Assembly: GCA_037975125.1 (NCBI GenBank)
Contig: CM075862.1
Location: 10,921,444-10,985,443, forward strand
Reading direction: 5' to 3'
DNA length: 64,000 nt
DNA from: Latrodectus hesperus
Lineage: Eukaryota; Arthropoda; Arachnida; Araneae; Theridiidae
Positions 60,784 through 64,000 of this stretch are shown here, in pieces. How positions within the stretch are numbered: position 1 is the first letter of the stretch; each line of letters starts with the position of its first letter. Made by a program: the position numbers and the translations under genes. The notes under the pieces are model-generated. The model had not been told where the DNA came from. It saw only the letters and a program-made list of their open reading frames with translations, and searched no databases.

Positions 60784-60865
60784 AATATTGCTAAATTTAG
60801 AACGAAATTTTATTAGCAGACCAAAACTGCTGAGAATCTGTTCTATAGCACTTGTTATATTATTC

Positions 60866-60877
60866 AATAAAAATAAA
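60866..60877 (+). promoter_or_regulatory. Receptor gene polyadenylation signal
   Basis: Two adjacent AATAAA hexamers (60866-60871 and 60872-60877) lie 83 bases after the stop codon and are followed by the GT-rich GATGTGC and TTTGTGTAGCC. Confidence 0.65.
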
Positions 60878-61374
60878 TATGATGTGCAAACAATTTGTGT
60901 AGCCTTCATTATTTAATTATATCGATAGTAATAAGCACACGAATTTATCTTTATCGCTCAATTTTTATTGTTTCTTTTTCATGTGTTTCAGTTAGTCCAA
61001 AATAAAAATTTTTTAACCGATAATATGAGCATTATCTAAAATGTTACAGCTCAATAATATAATGAAAACATGTAAGGTTACTTTATCAATCGATAAATTT
61101 GCTCTGAGGAAGAAATACAATCATTCTATGAATTATTCATGCATAATTCCAGTTTGTAAACATGGCGTGCTATTAATTTTACAAAAGCATGAATTACCAT
61201 ACGGTTAAGTATCTATTACCATAAAAAGATTACACATTGGAAGCAAATCAATTTGTGATCTAACCACTCAGAATTTTTCTTCGTCTTTATAATTTTCCGA
61301 TTGTTTGTTTTGTTAAAGCAAAAATTTTTAGAAAAATTTATGTTCATCTGGCTACATTTTTTACAAAAACATTT

Positions 61375-62768
61375 TTTATTTTGTTATCCGGGGTATATAT
61401 GTATAAATTTTTCGAATTTTTTACTCGAGAGCAAGCTACGTATAGTTAACCATTAGAAAAGCAGGCGTTTTTAAGGTTGATATTGAAATATTTGAAAGTT
61501 TGTACTTGCATTTTGTTAATTGTAAAACTATAGGCTAATTTGACTAGAAATTGCAGTCTTAAATTGGAATGACAGTTCAGTCGTGATCAGTGGTATTCTG
61601 GGGATAAATACTGTAAGTCCTTTCCAGTCATAATTACGGCTTTGATGATGTTATTCGACAGCTGTTTGACAATCATCCTTGTTCTATTACATAGATTTGA
61701 TATTTCTGAGTAATATGATAGGAGATCCAATTTTCAATCGAAGGCAACATGCCTAACATTTGCAAAGAATTTAAAAATTTGGTAGGGAATCTGACACTTT
61801 CTTCAACGATGACCATCCTGTCTATCGACTTGAATATTGTCTATTCACCGGGAATTTTCTTTTGAATATTAAAGTTGATATCGTGGATATTATTTTTACT
61901 TGCTAAAATTGCGCTCTGAAATAGCCAATCCGGATTGGAATAGTTATGAACAATGTTTGGATAAATTTAATCGATGAGTTCATAGTCAGTAGTAGTTATG
62001 TTCTCGAAATCACTGTTGAGTTCAATGAAGCCGGTTGTTTGGTCAATAGGGTATGTGTCTTCGTCTATTTGAAAACTTTTTTAAAGCAAAATGTGCTGTT
62101 GTTTCATCTTTCGACTGTTCAGCGCTCTTATTTTTTGTTAATCCCAATATTCGTATGTGTGGCTAGATTATTTTTTTTAAGCATGCATTGATTTGTTTGC
62201 TGATGTCGACTTGGGGATAACTAAAAATATTTGTCGAAAATATCCTGATAATATGAGAACTTCTTTCATCACTTCAAAATTTCCTCGCAAGTCTTGTAAT
62301 GTTTTGTACATGGCTTCGAGCGAATTTTTATAAGCCATCGTGCATTTATCATTCAATTTTAGCTTATTTAGAAGTATTTTTCGTCAAGATGCTCTTGAGA
62401 TATTGCATACCGAGAATTGTTTTTCATCATAGTCGACGGTAATTGTATGAAGGATTGGGGAGTTCGTCCTCCTTCCATAAGTGTGGCAACAATGCCAGTT
62501 CAAGTGCGATGCGTTATTTAACACGTATTTCTGCCAACAATAAATTTATTAGAAACATTTTCCCAGCGCCACCTGATGCATCCAAGTAAATAATTTCGCG
62601 AGTGTTGTAGTTGTTGTTGATGCGGGCCCTAAGAACGTTTTTTAAAATTGTAACTGAGAAGTAGTTTGTTGTAAGCAACGTATTCTTTTCGACTGTTTCG
62701 TTTTTGGGTTGCTCTTTTTGCCGTCTTGCTTCAGAACTGGCGAGATCTCCTCTTTTACACTTAAGCAT
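61375..62768 (-). pseudogene. Helitron Pif1-like helicase relic
   Basis: Minus-strand frames follow the order of a Helitron helicase. Walker A is near 62555 (YLDASGGAGKMFLINLL; the usual TGKT is AGKM), then RIALELALLPHLWKE, MAYKNS...LQDLRGN, ILSGYFRQ, QVDISKQINACLK, ILLRN-type text, LAYSFTINKMQVQ near 61530 and LYVACSRV near 61430. Frameshifts and stops break it throughout. The N-terminal Rep domain was not found. An 84-codon open frame at 62768-62514 includes the Walker A region and begins just downstream of a heat-shock-type promoter. Confidence 0.75.
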
Positions 62769-62916
62769 TCAATAAAAAAAATCTCTTTATTAAGATTTTA
62801 CTTTTTATTTGTATTCAGCCCCTGTATTCCCTTCGATTACCCACACATCACTTTGTTTTTATACCTCTGCACTTTGATAGTAAGAAACTAACATTCAAAC
62901 TCGTGACGGATCATGC

Positions 62917-62995
62917 TTTATATACCACTAACTACTAACAGGTAGCCCCATCCATGAAGAGGGCCTGAAATAGTCCACTATGTTCTAGAATATTC
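62917..62995 (-). promoter_or_regulatory. Heat-shock element and TATA box upstream of the Helitron relic
   Basis: On the minus strand TATATAAA is at 62917-62924, and 59 bp upstream is TTCTAGAATATTC at 62983-62995, a perfect three-unit HSF site. Further degenerate GAA/TTC units occur up to 63110 (for example GAACATTACAGAA on the plus strand near 63014). The first ATG of the helicase frame is about 150 bp downstream of the TATA box. Confidence 0.5.
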
Positions 62996-63119
62996 CACAA
63001 CATACTATTTTCGAACATTACAGAATGCTCTGAACTGTTCTAAAAATTTCTAGAGGGTGAAAATTCCAAATCTTCAAAAAGCACACCCTTCAGTAAAAAA
63101 CTGGAACTTTCTTCCTTGT

Positions 63120-64000
63120 TCGTACCTGGATTCATTTTTAAGTACTAGTGGCACGCACATTATTTTATTCTGTATATTGATTAGAGTATTCTAATTAACA
63201 TGTTTTATCTAAATTGCATAAAAAAAAATTTCGATTATGAAATTAATTATTTTTATTATGGGCTTGAATTTGTGGTTTTATAAAATATCCGCATCGTATA
63301 AGCATTGAAAAGTTTTTTCTTTCGTTAAGGGAATTAGTGGTGTTGCTGCGCATTGTCATTCCTCTCATATCATGACAAAGATCTTCTGACAATTATAAAT
63401 TTTCTTTCTGTAATTAAGTTTCAAATTTATTGCATTGATGTATATAGTTGTCAAATACAACATGACACAATAGTGCTTCGAATATATTTATTTTGTTAGC
63501 GGACTTTTGAATTTGCAAAGTTACTTATTGTGTGCTCGTCATACATAATACTATGACAGAATATGATTTACTTATACCTTTGCTCACAAGGACTAAGTCT
63601 ACTGAAACTAATAGTTTAAAAAAGCATTTGCAGCCACTATAAATAACTAATGTCATTGGAAATTGAAGCCACAGACTAATGAACTAGAGGCCAGTTTGCC
63701 TATTATATTCAGCTACAAGCTTGGTCATGACACAGTAAAAAGATTTCAAAAGATAATGTTCTTTTTCATTGGATTTCTATATTTGCCTGTCCTACCTCGA
63801 TGTCTTTGACAAGGCTCAATAAAGATTTGGTCATAGTTATGATTATTTTATTAATGAATCTTTGAGTTTTTGTATCGGCGTTTGATAAGCTCGCCTTACA
63901 TCATGATAGAATATATCTTTTAATACAGTTTATATTCTTTTTTTTACCATTAATTCTTGAATTTGATTTCGCTCATGAAGCATGTTGTAGGACTTCAGGC
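63120..64000. other. Right end, no recognised feature
   Basis: AT-rich sequence without a convincing coding frame, repeat end or RNA gene on either strand. Confidence 0.4.

Overview
This is AT-rich eukaryotic nuclear DNA with long introns, GT-AG splice sites and many old transposon copies. The gene content points to an arthropod, most likely a chelicerate and probably a spider. TRIM37 and PAGR1 are animal genes, and the third gene is a fast-evolving ionotropic receptor of the arthropod type. No RNA or protein evidence was available, so the exon models rest on reading frame, splice sites and family resemblance.

Three host genes are supported. (1) TRIM37, an E3 ubiquitin ligase, lies on the minus strand at 230-3199 as one uninterrupted 989-codon frame. 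(2) PAGR1 (PA1), a subunit of the PTIP/MLL3/MLL4 histone-methylation complex, lies on the plus strand at 8127-20150. It has three coding exons joining in phase to 159 residues. (3) An ionotropic receptor-like ligand-gated channel lies on the plus strand at 27887-60783. It has eight coding exons joining in phase to 422 residues. TRIM37 and PAGR1 are head to head about 4.9 kb apart; the receptor follows PAGR1 in the same direction.

Most of the rest is mobile-element debris. The introns and intergenic stretches hold decayed LINEs with RT, RNase H and C-terminal zinc-finger pieces. Three internally deleted derivatives of one LINE family (10.3, 29.9 and 43.4 kb) each carry target-site duplications. 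A 4.7-kb hAT element contains a 1.6-kb mariner and a tRNA-derived SINE. There are also several pogo/Tigger relics, a mariner MITE, a second mariner-type transposase relic, a solo LTR, a Gypsy integrase scrap, a Helitron helicase relic and four families of tRNA-derived SINEs. Long (AT)n tracts occur at 19.4, 41.2, 59.1 and 60.0 kb.

The least expected signals are near the right end. On the minus strand at 59.76-59.88 kb, inside the last receptor intron, two perfect three-unit heat-shock elements stand just upstream of a TATA box. At 62.92-63.0 kb another perfect heat-shock element plus TATA box lies upstream of the Helitron helicase relic. Other points of interest are the intronless TRIM37, the substituted ligand-binding arginine position in the receptor, and the independent internal deletions in the LINE derivatives. 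I did not find a clearly new multi-gene system.
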